From Paraflavisolibacter caeni (lineage in GTDB: Bacteria; Bacteroidota; Bacteroidia; Chitinophagales; Chitinophagaceae): a DNA stretch of 64,000 nucleotides. The notes under the pieces were generated by a model. That model ran no database searches. It was not told where the DNA came from and saw nothing but the letters and a program-made list of their open reading frames with translations. The position numbers and the translations under genes are program-made. The stretch lies in the NCBI RefSeq assembly GCF_025628885.1, contig NZ_JAOTIF010000016.1:1-64000 (forward strand), written 5' to 3'. Below are positions 35,194 to 43,778 of the stretch, one piece after another (position 1 is the stretch's first letter; every line of letters begins with the position of its first letter).

Positions 35194-35778
35194 TTAATGG
35201 GAGCCGGTTGCAAATTCGCGATCAATGATGTTGATGGCTGATTGGAGGCGTTCGGTGTAGGAGCCGGATACAATGGCCCATTTATAATGGCTGTTTACCA
35301 GCAGGTCTTTATACATTTTGAATAATTTCTTTCTAAACTCCAGGTCGGGATATTCACGCAGTTCGTCCTTCACCCAAGGCAGATCCACATTACAAAGCAG
35401 ATGCAAATCGTACTGGCGGGTAGCAGCTTGTTTCAATATCCAAGTATGGCAATCGCCGAAGACCACTTCGCACCAGATCTTCATTACATTCATGTCGGTG
35501 TCGATGAAGAGAGGGCGTGGTGAATGGTGAATGGTGAATGGTGAATCATCAGAAATATTCTCATTGACCATGGAGGTGTATTTATCTTCCAAGGTAAGCT
35601 GGCTTTTGGCTATGAGCAGGAGGTCGTCGTATGTATAGGGCCGTTTGATCTGGAGCAGGAATTCACGGGCATACTCTGGACACCAGATCGTGTTGTAATG
35701 CGCGGCCAGTTGTGCACACAAGGTGCTTTTACCTGTGGACTCCGGTCCCAGGATGACGATTTTCCTTATGTTTTTCAT
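35194..35778 (-). CDS. nadR: NadR-type P-loop nucleoside (nicotinamide riboside) kinase
   Basis: A ~194-residue ATPase. The Walker A motif is 'ILGPESTGKSTL', and 'EYAREFL' and 'FIDTDMNVMKIWCEVVFG' are typical of the C-terminal kinase of NadR (PF13521), which phosphorylates nicotinamide riboside. The NMN adenylyltransferase half of full NadR is absent. ATG 35778 overlaps the upstream pnuC stop as ATGA, which suggests translational coupling; the ATG at 35790 is less likely. A 10-residue insertion ('SPFTIHHSPR') is encoded by four perfect 7-bp repeats at 35519-35546. Partnership with PnuC fits NAD precursor salvage. The symbol is given for the kinase half only. Confidence 0.82.
   Translation of the reverse strand: MKNIRKIVILGPESTGKSTLCAQLAAHYNTIWCPEYAREFLLQIKRPYTYDDLLLIAKSQLTLEDKYTSMVNENISDDSPFTIHHSPRPLFIDTDMNVMKIWCEVVFGDCHTWILKQAATRQYDLHLLCNVDLPWVKDELREYPDLEFRKKLFKMYKDLLVNSHYKWAIVSGSYTERLQSAINIIDREFATGSH
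35519..35546. repeat. Heptanucleotide repeat (GGTGAAT)x4 inside a CDS
   Basis: Four perfect consecutive copies of GGTGAAT (ATTCACC on the coding strand) within the NadR-like kinase gene. Because the unit is 7 bp, gain or loss of one copy would shift the reading frame. Confidence 0.92.
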
Positions 35779-36431
35779 GCGCCTTCCCATTCAAGTATTA
35801 CTTTACTGCGCTGTTTCAGAGCCCGTTCTCTCCATTCCATTAAGCCGAAAACAGCCATTATGAAGAGTACGATGTAGAAGACGCTGGTAAATACGAAGCC
35901 TTTTACAAAGTATAAAGGCACAGATGCCATGTTGGTAGCAAGCCACCAGTACCAGCTTTCTACTTTCTTTTTAGCCATCAACCACATACCAGTATAAGCT
36001 GTGGCAGAAGCAAAAGCATCAGCAGCGGGAATTACTCCAGGGTAGAAGTAATTTTTCAGAAAAACCAGGGCAAAGAAAATGACAATATATAATACTGTAC
36101 AAAAAGATAGTTGCTGTATCCATTCTTTTCTATCGGAGTACGTAATGTGTAATATGTGGTGGTGCTGTTTGTCTTTCCTGGCCCAAAGCACCCAGCCGTA
36201 AATACTCAAAACTGAATAATAGATATTCACGCTGGCTTCTCCTATCAAATGACCTTTGAAGCTGAGGTAAACATATATGATCGTACTTATAAGGCCTACA
36301 GGGTAAACGAGTATATTTTCTTTCTTAGAAAACCAAACTGAGGCGATACCGGCTATAACTGCTATGTACTCCAGTAAAGATGTTTGCTGCATGCCGGTGA
36401 CAAACTGCTGCCAAAACTCTTGCAAAGACAT
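35775..36431 (-). CDS. pnuC: PnuC-type nicotinamide riboside transporter
   Basis: A 218-residue membrane protein with about seven helices. 'YIAVIAGIASVWFSKKENILVYPVGLIST' and 'VYLSFKGHLIGEASVNIYYSVLSIYGWVLWARK' are PnuC signature regions, including the 'NIYY...GW..W' motif. 'WYWWLATNMASVPLYFVKGF' matches the later conserved Trp/Asn region. PnuC proteins import vitamin-like nucleosides by facilitated diffusion with trapping by a kinase. The adjacent, overlapping NadR-like kinase favours nicotinamide riboside over thiamine, and no TPP riboswitch is apparent upstream. Confidence 0.9.
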   Translation of the reverse strand: MSLQEFWQQFVTGMQQTSLLEYIAVIAGIASVWFSKKENILVYPVGLISTIIYVYLSFKGHLIGEASVNIYYSVLSIYGWVLWARKDKQHHHILHITYSDRKEWIQQLSFCTVLYIVIFFALVFLKNYFYPGVIPAADAFASATAYTGMWLMAKKKVESWYWWLATNMASVPLYFVKGFVFTSVFYIVLFIMAVFGLMEWRERALKQRSKVILEWEGA

Positions 36432-36618
36432 GGTGTGAAGGTAGGACGCGAATGTGATAATTTGTAAATGATATCATTTGAAAATGAGTGATTTAGCAAT
36501 TCCATAAAACGGGACAGTCAGTAAAAATGTGTCAATAGAGCGGCTGGTTCACTATTTATTAATTTGCAAATTGAAAAAATAGCTTGAACTTCTCACTTCA
36601 AACCCCAAACCAAATATT

Positions 36619-36993
36619 ATGACTACTGAAACCACATTGACTACCCAACAGGTAGCCGACCATCTTGTAGAACTTTGCCGCGAAGGCAAGTTTGGAATTG
36701 CTCAAGACGAATTATATGCAGAGCATGCAGAAAGTATTGAGCCCGAGCATGCAGAAGGATTGCAATCCGTAAAAGGTATTGATGCCATTAGGAAGAAAGG
36801 CCAGCAGTTCCAGGAAATGGTAGAAGAAACGCACGACGTATCCATCACCAACCCGATTGTTGCCGGCAACTACATTAGTTTAGGATTGACCCTTGAAGCG
36901 ACCTTTAAAGGCAGGGGCCGTTCAAAGATGGAAGAACTGGCTGTATATGAAGTAAAAGATGGAAAGATTGTAAAAGAGCAGTTTTTCTATTAA
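36619..36993 (+). CDS. SnoaL-like (NTF2-fold) protein
   Basis: A 124-residue single-domain protein. 'QVADHLVELCREGKFGIAQDELYAEHAESIEPE' is the SnoaL-like helix and first strand. 'GLQSVKGIDAIRKKGQQFQEM' and the closing 'EELAVYEVKDGKIVKEQFFY' (the 'Y.V.DGKI....F' ending) complete the NTF2 fold. Members can be polyketide cyclases, isomerases or have no known activity. It stands alone, with a long hairpin terminator 31 bp after its stop. Confidence 0.85.
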   Translation: MTTETTLTTQQVADHLVELCREGKFGIAQDELYAEHAESIEPEHAEGLQSVKGIDAIRKKGQQFQEMVEETHDVSITNPIVAGNYISLGLTLEATFKGRGRSKMEELAVYEVKDGKIVKEQFFY

Positions 36994-37024
36994 AAGACTG
37001 CAAGATTTATTTACTTATTCTATT

Positions 37025-37061
37025 AAATCACAAACCCTGTCAATGACAGGGTTTGTGATTT
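37025..37061. terminator. Bidirectional terminator hairpin
   Basis: An 18-bp perfect inverted repeat AAATCACAAACCCTGTCA / TGACAGGGTTTGTGATTT with one central base, between the convergent SnoaL-like and Nfu genes. The real loop will open to 5 nt. T-rich and A-rich flanks allow use in both directions. Confidence 0.85.
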
Positions 37062-37080
37062 AATATTTATTGCCGCGGTC

Positions 37081-37677
37081 TTATTCAGCTTCGGCCACAA
37101 CTTCCTTAACTTCAGGAATCATGCGTTTCATCATTCCTTCGATCCCAGCTTTCAAGGTGATCATACTTGACGGGCAACCAGAGCAGCTTCCCTGTAACAT
37201 CAGGTTTACTACACCATCGTCATAGCTTTTAAACTGGATAGCGCCGCCATCCATTTCAACTGCCGGGCGTACATAGTTGTCCAGAAGTTCTTTGATACGT
37301 TTTACCACATCGGTGTCATCTGCATCTACGGCATTACTGCTTTCTGGCTTGATGGCAGCCACTTCATCTTCATTCACTACCGGCTTGCCTTCTTCCAGGT
37401 ATTCTTTCAAGAACTGGCGGATGGCAGGAATTACATCATTCCAATCAGTTTCAGGCGTTTTTGTCAGCGTAACAAAGTTTGACGCAACAAACACCGCTTT
37501 AATAAAGGGGAATCCAAACAGTTCCAACGCCAAAGGCGAGGGTTTCGCACTTTCCACATCTGGGAAATCGATGCTTTTACCAGGATAGAGGAGTTTGTTG
37601 GCCACAAACTTCATTGTTTCCGGGTTGGGCGTCATTTCGGTGTATATGCTGATGATGGGATTTCCGGTTTTAATCAT
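37081..37677 (-). CDS. Nfu/NifU-type iron-sulfur scaffold protein
   Basis: A 198-residue protein of two domains. The N-terminal Nfu_N (Scaffold) region includes 'TEMTPNPETMKFVANKLLYPGKSIDF' and 'LFGFPFIKAVFVASNFVTLTK'. The C-terminal NifU-like domain has 'LDNYVRPAVEMDGGAIQFKSYDDGVVNLMLQGSC'-type sequence and the cluster-binding Cys pair 'GSCSGCPSS'. It delivers Fe-S clusters to target proteins in the cytoplasm. Length matches bacterial Nfu with both domains. It starts 16 codons into a good frame; no better start was found. Confidence 0.93.
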   Translation of the reverse strand: MIKTGNPIISIYTEMTPNPETMKFVANKLLYPGKSIDFPDVESAKPSPLALELFGFPFIKAVFVASNFVTLTKTPETDWNDVIPAIRQFLKEYLEEGKPVVNEDEVAAIKPESSNAVDADDTDVVKRIKELLDNYVRPAVEMDGGAIQFKSYDDGVVNLMLQGSCSGCPSSMITLKAGIEGMMKRMIPEVKEVVAEAE

Positions 37678-37764
37678 AATAACACAGTTTAAATAGCAAA
37701 TTTACAAACTATTGTGCCAAGATTAAGGTTTCAAATTCGAAAGAAAGCTTAATATAGGCTGAGG

Positions 37765-38607
37765 CTATTTAAAAGTATACTTCACGGTAACCGTTGTATA
37801 GAGCATATTTTTACCATATTCGGATTGTTCAGGCTGGTCGGGTAGTTGTATAAGGTTTTGAGGGATCACGTAGGCAGGTGTAACCAAAACCTGGAACTTA
37901 TCTTTTGAATAGATCAGAGGCAGGGAGGCTTCGTAGGAAAGAATATTGAATGCCTGGATTTGTTCGGTCACCTGCTGCTCACGCCTGTTTAACACGCCAC
38001 CGGTTTTCTTTTTATAAGAGCGAGTAAAATTTTGAGTGCCGGCATTTACAAATAATGAAGGATTCAAGACCAAAACACTTTGGCCACGCTGCATGCGGAA
38101 AATATGATCCAATCCGGCGGTAGCGCCGAAGTCGATCTTATCACTAAATTTCATATCGCCACCCGCAGTGATATTTACTACTTTATTTAAAAAACTAAAG
38201 CTGGCACCAGTTTGTGCTTTCAATGCGGATTGCACCAATTGGCTGCTTTCCTTGTAAAAAGGTTTCATTGCATAGAGATGGGACAGCCATTTATTGGAAC
38301 TGTATAGGTAGCCGATCGTTGCCACTGACCCGGCATATTCCAGCGCTGAAATTTGATTGTGCACAAAAACAGGGGCAGCATTGATATATACCTTTGGAGA
38401 GAACCAGAGTTCTGCCATCGGAAAGATCCCGCTGCTTGTCATGCTGTCCGTTCGGCCATAATAGTTTAACCCGCTGTTGTAGTTCAGGCTGATCTTGAAG
38501 GCCAGCCCTTTTTCTCTGGTACTGTCTTGAACATCACTTTCCTGGGCGTTAGCACTGGATATAAAAATGCAGGCTATTAATATAATAGAGAAAATATTTT
38601 TCATCAT
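37765..38607 (-). CDS. Outer-membrane protein of unknown function
   Basis: A 280-residue exported protein, signal peptide 'MMKNIFSIILIACIFISSANAQ'. The mature part has strands of alternating character ('GLAFKISLNYNSGLNYYGR', 'VYINAAPVFVHNQI', 'SLFVNAGTQNFTRSY') and ends with '...MLYTTVTVKYTFK', an aromatic barrel-like terminus. It resembles DUF-type Bacteroidota barrels annotated as hypothetical. It lies 100 bp downstream of the Ala/Lys repeat protein in the same direction. Confidence 0.7.
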   Translation of the reverse strand: MMKNIFSIILIACIFISSANAQESDVQDSTREKGLAFKISLNYNSGLNYYGRTDSMTSSGIFPMAELWFSPKVYINAAPVFVHNQISALEYAGSVATIGYLYSSNKWLSHLYAMKPFYKESSQLVQSALKAQTGASFSFLNKVVNITAGGDMKFSDKIDFGATAGLDHIFRMQRGQSVLVLNPSLFVNAGTQNFTRSYKKKTGGVLNRREQQVTEQIQAFNILSYEASLPLIYSKDKFQVLVTPAYVIPQNLIQLPDQPEQSEYGKNMLYTTVTVKYTFK

Positions 38608-38706
38608 GTGGGGCTTTAAAAATACATCCCACCCGGTTAAGGAATGGGATGTTGCGTGTGTGATTAAGAGGGAACGGAGTGTTTTCGTAAGTTAATGACC
38701 TAAATT

Positions 38707-39453
38707 TTATTCTTTTTTGCCTGCCTTAGCGGAGGTCTTAGTTTTCAATTTTCCCTGGCCAGAAACACTGTTTTTGTCAGCCTGAACATTTACATCTGAA
38801 GAAGTTTCAGACTTAGCGCCAAAGACTGCAGAATTATCATTCGCATGCTCTTTTGCATTGTCTGAAGCGTGAACAGCCGCCTGAGATTTGCTGCGGGCCT
38901 CAGCTTTTACATCTGCCTCAGTTTTCTCCTTTTTTTCCTTTGTCTTTTCAACACGGGCTTTAGCTTTCTTCTCAGCTTTAGCTTTTACTTCTTTAGAAGT
39001 TTTTACGGTTGCATCTTTTTTAACAACAGCCTTATCTTTCACCTGGGTAGCACCGTCCTGAGTGTTTTCGATAGCATCTGAAGCATCTACTGTTACACCA
39101 TCATTTGTTTGGGTAGTAGTTTCTGTTTTAGCACCGAAGACCGCAGAATTTTCATTCGCATGTGCCTTTGCGTTCTCCGAGGCATGAACAGAAGCCTGTG
39201 CATTTACTCTTGCATTGGTAGAAGGATTCACCTGAGCTGCTTTAGCTGCACTTGCCGAAGCTGCACCCGAGGCTTTCACAGAAGCTTTTGTTGCTGCCTG
39301 TGCGGCAGTGCGTGTGGCAGACTGTGCTGCGGAAGCATGTACAGATTTTGTTACAGCGGTCGTATTGGTAACGCCTAAATTCACTTGAGCAAATGTTGTT
39401 GCTGCGCCGAGGGTCGCTGCTACTACGAGCATCATTTTCTTACTTGATTTCAT
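38707..39453 (-). CDS. Secreted Ala/Lys-rich protein with duplicated motif
   Basis: A 248-residue exported protein, signal peptide 'MKSSKKMMLVVAATLGAATTFAQ'. The body is mostly Ala, Lys, Ser, Thr and Glu and probably disordered or coiled. A ~24-residue motif occurs twice: 'VHASENAKAHANENSAVFGAK' near residue 100 (one residue changed in the second copy, 'VHASDNAKEHANDNSAVFGAK', near 205). Between them lies a Lys/Glu-rich helix region ('KEVKAKAEKKAKARVEK'). No family recognised. It may be a cell-envelope spacer or a structural secreted protein. Confidence 0.7.
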   Translation of the reverse strand: MKSSKKMMLVVAATLGAATTFAQVNLGVTNTTAVTKSVHASAAQSATRTAAQAATKASVKASGAASASAAKAAQVNPSTNARVNAQASVHASENAKAHANENSAVFGAKTETTTQTNDGVTVDASDAIENTQDGATQVKDKAVVKKDATVKTSKEVKAKAEKKAKARVEKTKEKKEKTEADVKAEARSKSQAAVHASDNAKEHANDNSAVFGAKSETSSDVNVQADKNSVSGQGKLKTKTSAKAGKKE

Positions 39454-39635
39454 AATTCCGAATTTGTTGGTTTGTATTCTAAGAGCGGAAAAAAGATCAA
39501 GGGTTTAATGATGTGCTAATATTTTTTTGTACTGATAATGAGTATGTTATAAGAAAATCATACTTAGATTAAAGAACAGGCGAAAGGTTTAATTGAAGTA
39601 AAAGAAATAGAGGCAACTGCTGGGAAAGGTCAATT

Positions 39636-40631
39636 TCAAACAAGCATGCCAGATAGTTCAGCTGCTTTGTTTTCCATAATTGCTTTGATATTGTATAAGG
39701 TAGTTTCGGCAATCTGGTCCATGGCTTCTTTTGTAAAGAAGGCCTGGTGCGCTGTTACCAATACGTTTGGAAAACTCATTAAACGTTGGATCATATCATC
39801 TATAATAATATCGCTGGAGAGGTCGCGGAAGAACAAGCCCTCTTCCTGCTCGTATACATCAACGCCCAGATAGCCGATATGGCCAGACTTCAAAGCATCA
39901 ATAACGTCCTTTGTGTGAATCAGTCCACCACGGCCAGTGTTGATGATCATGACACCTCGTTTTGTGAAGGCAAGTGTTTCTTTATTAACCAGGTGTCTTG
40001 TTTGTTCGTTTAAAGGTGTGTGCAATGAAATGATATCTGATTGTTGCAACAGTGTAATCAGGGGAACGTATTCAACACCTTCTCTCTCCATATCCTTATT
40101 GGCAATCAAATCGAATGCAAGGATGCGGCAGCCGAAACCTTTCATGATCCGACAAAGGGCCTGGCCAATTCTGCCCGTGCCTATAATACCAATGGTTTTA
40201 TTATGCAAGTCAAATCCCATTAACCCCTGGAGGGAGAAATTCTGTTCGCGTACGCGGTTGTAGGCTTTGTGTGTTTTACGATTCAAGGTCAATATCATTG
40301 CGACAGTATGTTCGGCTACAGCTTCCGGAGAATAAGCAGGAACCCGGCATACACGCATCCCTAAATTATTTGCAGCCTGCAGGTCAACATTATTAAAGCC
40401 CGCACATCTTAGTGCCAACACTTTTACACCTTTAACAGCCAATGCCTTTATCACATCGGCTGTTACTTTATCATTGACGAAGACACAAACGGCTGTTGCA
40501 TTTTGAACCAGACCAACTGTTTGAGCGTCCAAAGTGACATCAAAAAATTCCAGTTCAAACCCGTAGTGTTTGTTATGCTGTGTGAAAAATTCCTTATCGT
40601 AAGGTTGAGCAGAGAAAAAGGAAACTTTCAT
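39636..40631 (-). CDS. ldhA: D-2-hydroxyacid dehydrogenase (D-lactate dehydrogenase type)
   Basis: A 331-residue NAD-dependent dehydrogenase interconverting pyruvate and D-lactate or a similar 2-hydroxyacid. The Rossmann motif is 'TIGIIGTGRIGQA', the substrate Arg is in 'INTGRGGLIHT' and the catalytic His is in 'VLVTAHQAFFT'. 'VKVLALRCAGFNNVDL' and 'VAEHTVAMILTLNRKTHKAY' are strong matches to the LdhA subgroup rather than SerA. Length is normal. It starts 14 bp after the UvrD-like helicase stop on the same strand, so co-transcription is likely by position only. Confidence 0.9.
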   Translation of the reverse strand: MKVSFFSAQPYDKEFFTQHNKHYGFELEFFDVTLDAQTVGLVQNATAVCVFVNDKVTADVIKALAVKGVKVLALRCAGFNNVDLQAANNLGMRVCRVPAYSPEAVAEHTVAMILTLNRKTHKAYNRVREQNFSLQGLMGFDLHNKTIGIIGTGRIGQALCRIMKGFGCRILAFDLIANKDMEREGVEYVPLITLLQQSDIISLHTPLNEQTRHLVNKETLAFTKRGVMIINTGRGGLIHTKDVIDALKSGHIGYLGVDVYEQEEGLFFRDLSSDIIIDDMIQRLMSFPNVLVTAHQAFFTKEAMDQIAETTLYNIKAIMENKAAELSGMLV

Positions 40632-40645
40632 GGTGAATAGTGCAA

Positions 40646-43000
40646 TTATTTCTGTATCATCAGTTTGGCGTAATTGAGCATGATCTTCTTTTCTCCGTTG
40701 ACGTCGAACTTGATGGTAGCTACAGGGTTGTGGTTAGAACCTTCTAGTTTTACCACTTCGCCAAAACCAAACTTCTGGTGTTCAACGCGACTGCCTACCT
40801 GCAGTTCCGCAATGTCACTAGGTACAAAGTTGGATGAAGGCGTATGTGCCACCTCTTTAGGCTTGGCATTACTACTGGCCAAAGAGGAGACAAAAGTTTT
40901 TTCCGGCTTTGGCTCTGCCTTCCTGGCAAAGCTGCTTCCCGTGCTGCTACCTGCGCCTTTCATGCGTTCAAAGGCATTACTGTTGGCCCAACCTGAGGAG
41001 CTTTGATTTCTTGTTCCGCCACCTGCAAAGCTGCGATCCAGGTAATCCTGAGGGATTTCGTCAATAAAGCGACTTGGCTCGTTAGCGGTCAATGAACCGA
41101 ACTTATAGCGGGTATTGGCATAGGTTAAATACAACCTTCCCTTGGCCCTGGTAATAGCCACGTAGAAGAGACGGCGTTCTTCTTCCAGTTCTTCCCTGGT
41201 GTTGATGCTTAAGCCGCTAGGAAACAGTCCTTCTTCCAAGCCACCTACGAATACCACCGGGTACTCCAATCCTTTAGCAGCGTGGATGGTCATTAGTTTA
41301 ACAGTGTCTGCATTGGGATCTTTCTGGTCTGCATCGGTGAGCAGTGTAATTTGTTGCAGGTAAGTAGCCAGGCCTTTATCTCCCACTTCACCACTCTCTT
41401 CACTCATTGGCGTTTCGGTAAACTCCTTGATAGAGTTCAACAACTCCTGAACGTTCTCGTAGCGCTGAACGCCTTCGGTACTTTTATCGTTGAAAAGTTC
41501 CTTTACAAAAGATGTTTGTTTACCTACATGGAAAGCGATTTCGTAGGCATTTTTGGTATCCAGCATGCTCCGGAAACTGCGGATCATCGTTACAAATTCT
41601 TCGATTGACTGGAGCGTGCCGGCTTTATAGCCAAACCTTGCCGCATTTTCTAACACCTCCCACATAGAGATATTGTTCTCATTTGCAGCCAATACAGCCT
41701 TGTCAACAGAAGTTTTACCAATACCACGAACAGGATAGTTGATAATACGCTTCAGCGCTTCTTCATCCTTAGGATTTACGATCAGTCGCAGGTAAGCCAC
41801 ATAGTCTTTAATCTCCTTGCGCTGGTAGAACGAAAGGCCACCGAAGATGGTGTAAGCTATGTTCATGCGACGGAGGCTTTCCTCGTATGAACGGCTTTGG
41901 GCGTTGGTGCGGTACAGGATGGCGAAATCTTTATTCTTATAATGATTGCGCAGTTTTTGTTCCTGGATGGCATCGGCCACAAACTTTCCCTCCTCATTGT
42001 CGGACATGGTACGAATCAGGCGGATGTTATCACCCTGCTTGTTCTCGGTCCACAAATCTTTTGGAATCTGGCCTTTGTTGTTTTTGATCACTTCGTTGGC
42101 CACAGTCAGGATGTTGGGCGTACTGCGGTAGTTCTGTTCCAGTTTGATCACCTTCACATCATCATAGTCTTGCCTGAACTGGAGGATGTTTTGAATGGTA
42201 GCACCGCGGAAGGAGTAGATACTCTGGGCATCATCACCCACAACGCACACATTTTCGTGCACAGCACCGAGGAGTTTGATGATCTCGTACTGGGCAGGGT
42301 TGGTATCCTGGTACTCATCGATCATGATGTATTTGAACTTATGCTGGTATTTGTGCAGTGCTTCCGGGAAGTTTTTCAGCAGCTCGTACATTTTGATCAG
42401 CAGGTCGTCAAAGTCCATAGCGCCGTTTTTGAAACAGCGTTGGGCATAAGCGGCATAGATCTTAGCCATCATTGGACGATTGGCCCTCATATCTTCCTGC
42501 TGGATGTGGTAATCATTGTTATATTCTGCCGGGCCCACCAAGGCATTCTTGGCTCCTGAAATGCGGTTGTAAACGGCGTTGGGTTTATAGTGCTGTACGT
42601 CGAGGTTCAGCTCCTGCACAACGGTTTTAATCACGCTTTTGGCGTCGTCTGTATCATAAATCGTGAATGAATTTGGGTAACCCAGCCGGTGTGCCTCGCT
42701 GCGCATGATGCGGGCAAACACGGAGTGAAAGGTACCGATATAGAGGTTGCGGGCTTCCTTGCTGCCTAAAATGTGTTCGATCCGCTCTTTCATTTCGGCG
42801 GCAGCCTTGTTGGTAAAAGTCAGCGCGAGTATATTAAAGGCATCTACCCCTTTGGCCAAAAGGTGGGCGATACGGGTAGTCAATACTTTGGTTTTTCCGC
42901 TGCCGGCGCCCGCTACGATCATTAGCGGCCCTTCGGTAGTGGTTACGGCGTTACGTTGGTGGTCATTCAGTCCCTTCAAATAGTCTTGCATAGTCGGCAA
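40646..43000 (-). CDS. UvrD/PcrA-type superfamily I DNA helicase
   Basis: A 784-residue helicase acting in nucleotide excision and mismatch repair. The motifs appear in order: Q motif and motif I 'AGAGSGKTKVLTTRIAHLL' (Walker A), Ia 'ALTFTNKAAAEMKER', II 'YIMIDEYQDTN', III 'VVGDDAQSIYSFRGA', IV 'LEQNYRST', V 'LMTIHAAKGLEYPVVFVGGLEEG', VI 'EEERRLFYVAITRAK'. The C-terminus has a Ser/Gly-rich linker and a tail domain 'GSRVEHQKFGFGEVVKLEG' (PcrA-like C-terminal Tudor fold). Length fits PcrA. Confidence 0.95.
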   Translation of the reverse strand: MPTMQDYLKGLNDHQRNAVTTTEGPLMIVAGAGSGKTKVLTTRIAHLLAKGVDAFNILALTFTNKAAAEMKERIEHILGSKEARNLYIGTFHSVFARIMRSEAHRLGYPNSFTIYDTDDAKSVIKTVVQELNLDVQHYKPNAVYNRISGAKNALVGPAEYNNDYHIQQEDMRANRPMMAKIYAAYAQRCFKNGAMDFDDLLIKMYELLKNFPEALHKYQHKFKYIMIDEYQDTNPAQYEIIKLLGAVHENVCVVGDDAQSIYSFRGATIQNILQFRQDYDDVKVIKLEQNYRSTPNILTVANEVIKNNKGQIPKDLWTENKQGDNIRLIRTMSDNEEGKFVADAIQEQKLRNHYKNKDFAILYRTNAQSRSYEESLRRMNIAYTIFGGLSFYQRKEIKDYVAYLRLIVNPKDEEALKRIINYPVRGIGKTSVDKAVLAANENNISMWEVLENAARFGYKAGTLQSIEEFVTMIRSFRSMLDTKNAYEIAFHVGKQTSFVKELFNDKSTEGVQRYENVQELLNSIKEFTETPMSEESGEVGDKGLATYLQQITLLTDADQKDPNADTVKLMTIHAAKGLEYPVVFVGGLEEGLFPSGLSINTREELEEERRLFYVAITRAKGRLYLTYANTRYKFGSLTANEPSRFIDEIPQDYLDRSFAGGGTRNQSSSGWANSNAFERMKGAGSSTGSSFARKAEPKPEKTFVSSLASSNAKPKEVAHTPSSNFVPSDIAELQVGSRVEHQKFGFGEVVKLEGSNHNPVATIKFDVNGEKKIMLNYAKLMIQK

Positions 43001-43034
43001 AGGTACGGAGGGGAGCCCGGATTTTACGGATGAA

Positions 43035-43442
43035 TTAAGCCTGCGGAGGCAGCAGAGTGTGACCCAGTTGCTGGTACAAGTCTAAAAAGTCAAAGTGGTT
43101 CCAGGCTTCAATTATTTTCCCATCTTTTACTCTTACCATGGAAATTCCTTTGAAATTCACGTCCTTTCCACTATCTGTATGGGTTGCATTTACCGTACAG
43201 CGGGCTGTTTCAATGTCTTCTTCACAAACAACATCATCCAAGGTGATGTGGATATTTGAAAACTGGGTGCGAAAGTCTTTGTAGAAAGATTTGAATCCTT
43301 CTACGCCTTTGGGGCTATTTTCATCCGTGATACCATGAGCGATTCCATTCGTATCAAACATTTCGTCAATTGCCTGTTCGCGTCCCTGATTCCAAACCTG
43401 TTCAAACCACCGATGACAGAGCGTAGTGTTCTTATTTGACAT
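43035..43442 (-). CDS. SnoaL-like ester cyclase family protein
   Basis: A 135-residue NTF2-fold protein. 'RWFEQVWNQGREQAIDEMFDTNGIAHGI' and 'GVEGFKSFYKDFRTQFSNIHITLDDVVCEEDIETARC' match the 'ester cyclase' (PF07366) blocks, and it closes with 'GISMVRVKDGKIIEAWNHFDFLDLYQQLG', the typical W-x-x-x-D ending. No polyketide genes are nearby, so the activity is unclear. It lies 34 bp upstream of the helicase start on the same strand. Confidence 0.85.
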   Translation of the reverse strand: MSNKNTTLCHRWFEQVWNQGREQAIDEMFDTNGIAHGITDENSPKGVEGFKSFYKDFRTQFSNIHITLDDVVCEEDIETARCTVNATHTDSGKDVNFKGISMVRVKDGKIIEAWNHFDFLDLYQQLGHTLLPPQA

Positions 43443-43778
43443 AACAAAAAAGATTAAGTGAAAAAAGAAGTGACCAACAAAGTGTGGGTTACGGAAAACC
43501 TATATTAAATATAGTAAAAAAAATAATTGTGTATGATCCTAAAACCTGGGTAATCTGTGTTCCGGCAGGCGTTAAGCTGTCATTTATTTTGCGGTAATAG
43601 TAGCATTAAAGGGAATTTGGGTTCAAATGAGCCCTGTTTCCTCCATTTTTAATACATAAAGAATATGTTATCAAATTTTCACAAATTCTCATTTGTCCAT
43701 CTGCTGCCGATTACCAAATTTTGCAGTATGAAGACGAGCCAGTTCCCCCTACTCTAATTTCGTTCTTCATAATGAACT
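43443..43778. other. Intergenic region before mrdA
   Basis: 336 bp divergent between the ester-cyclase-like gene and mrdA. It contains a 15-bp AT-rich dyad CTATATT-a-AATATAG at 43500-43514 and a likely mrdA promoter at 43692-43723. I see no gene. Confidence 0.4.
43692..43723 (+). promoter_or_regulatory. Probable promoter of mrdA-rodA
   Basis: TTTG at 43692-43695, a 20-bp spacer, then AAATTTTG at 43716-43723, one base off the Bacteroidota -7 consensus TAnnTTTG. Transcription would start about 50 bp before the mrdA ATG. Confidence 0.4.

Noticed and set aside
43618-43634. GGGTTCAAATGAGCCC as a tRNA T-arm
   Set aside because: The stem and loop lengths do not fit a 5-7-5 T-arm, and no acceptor or anticodon stem surrounds it. 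It is a chance inverted repeat.
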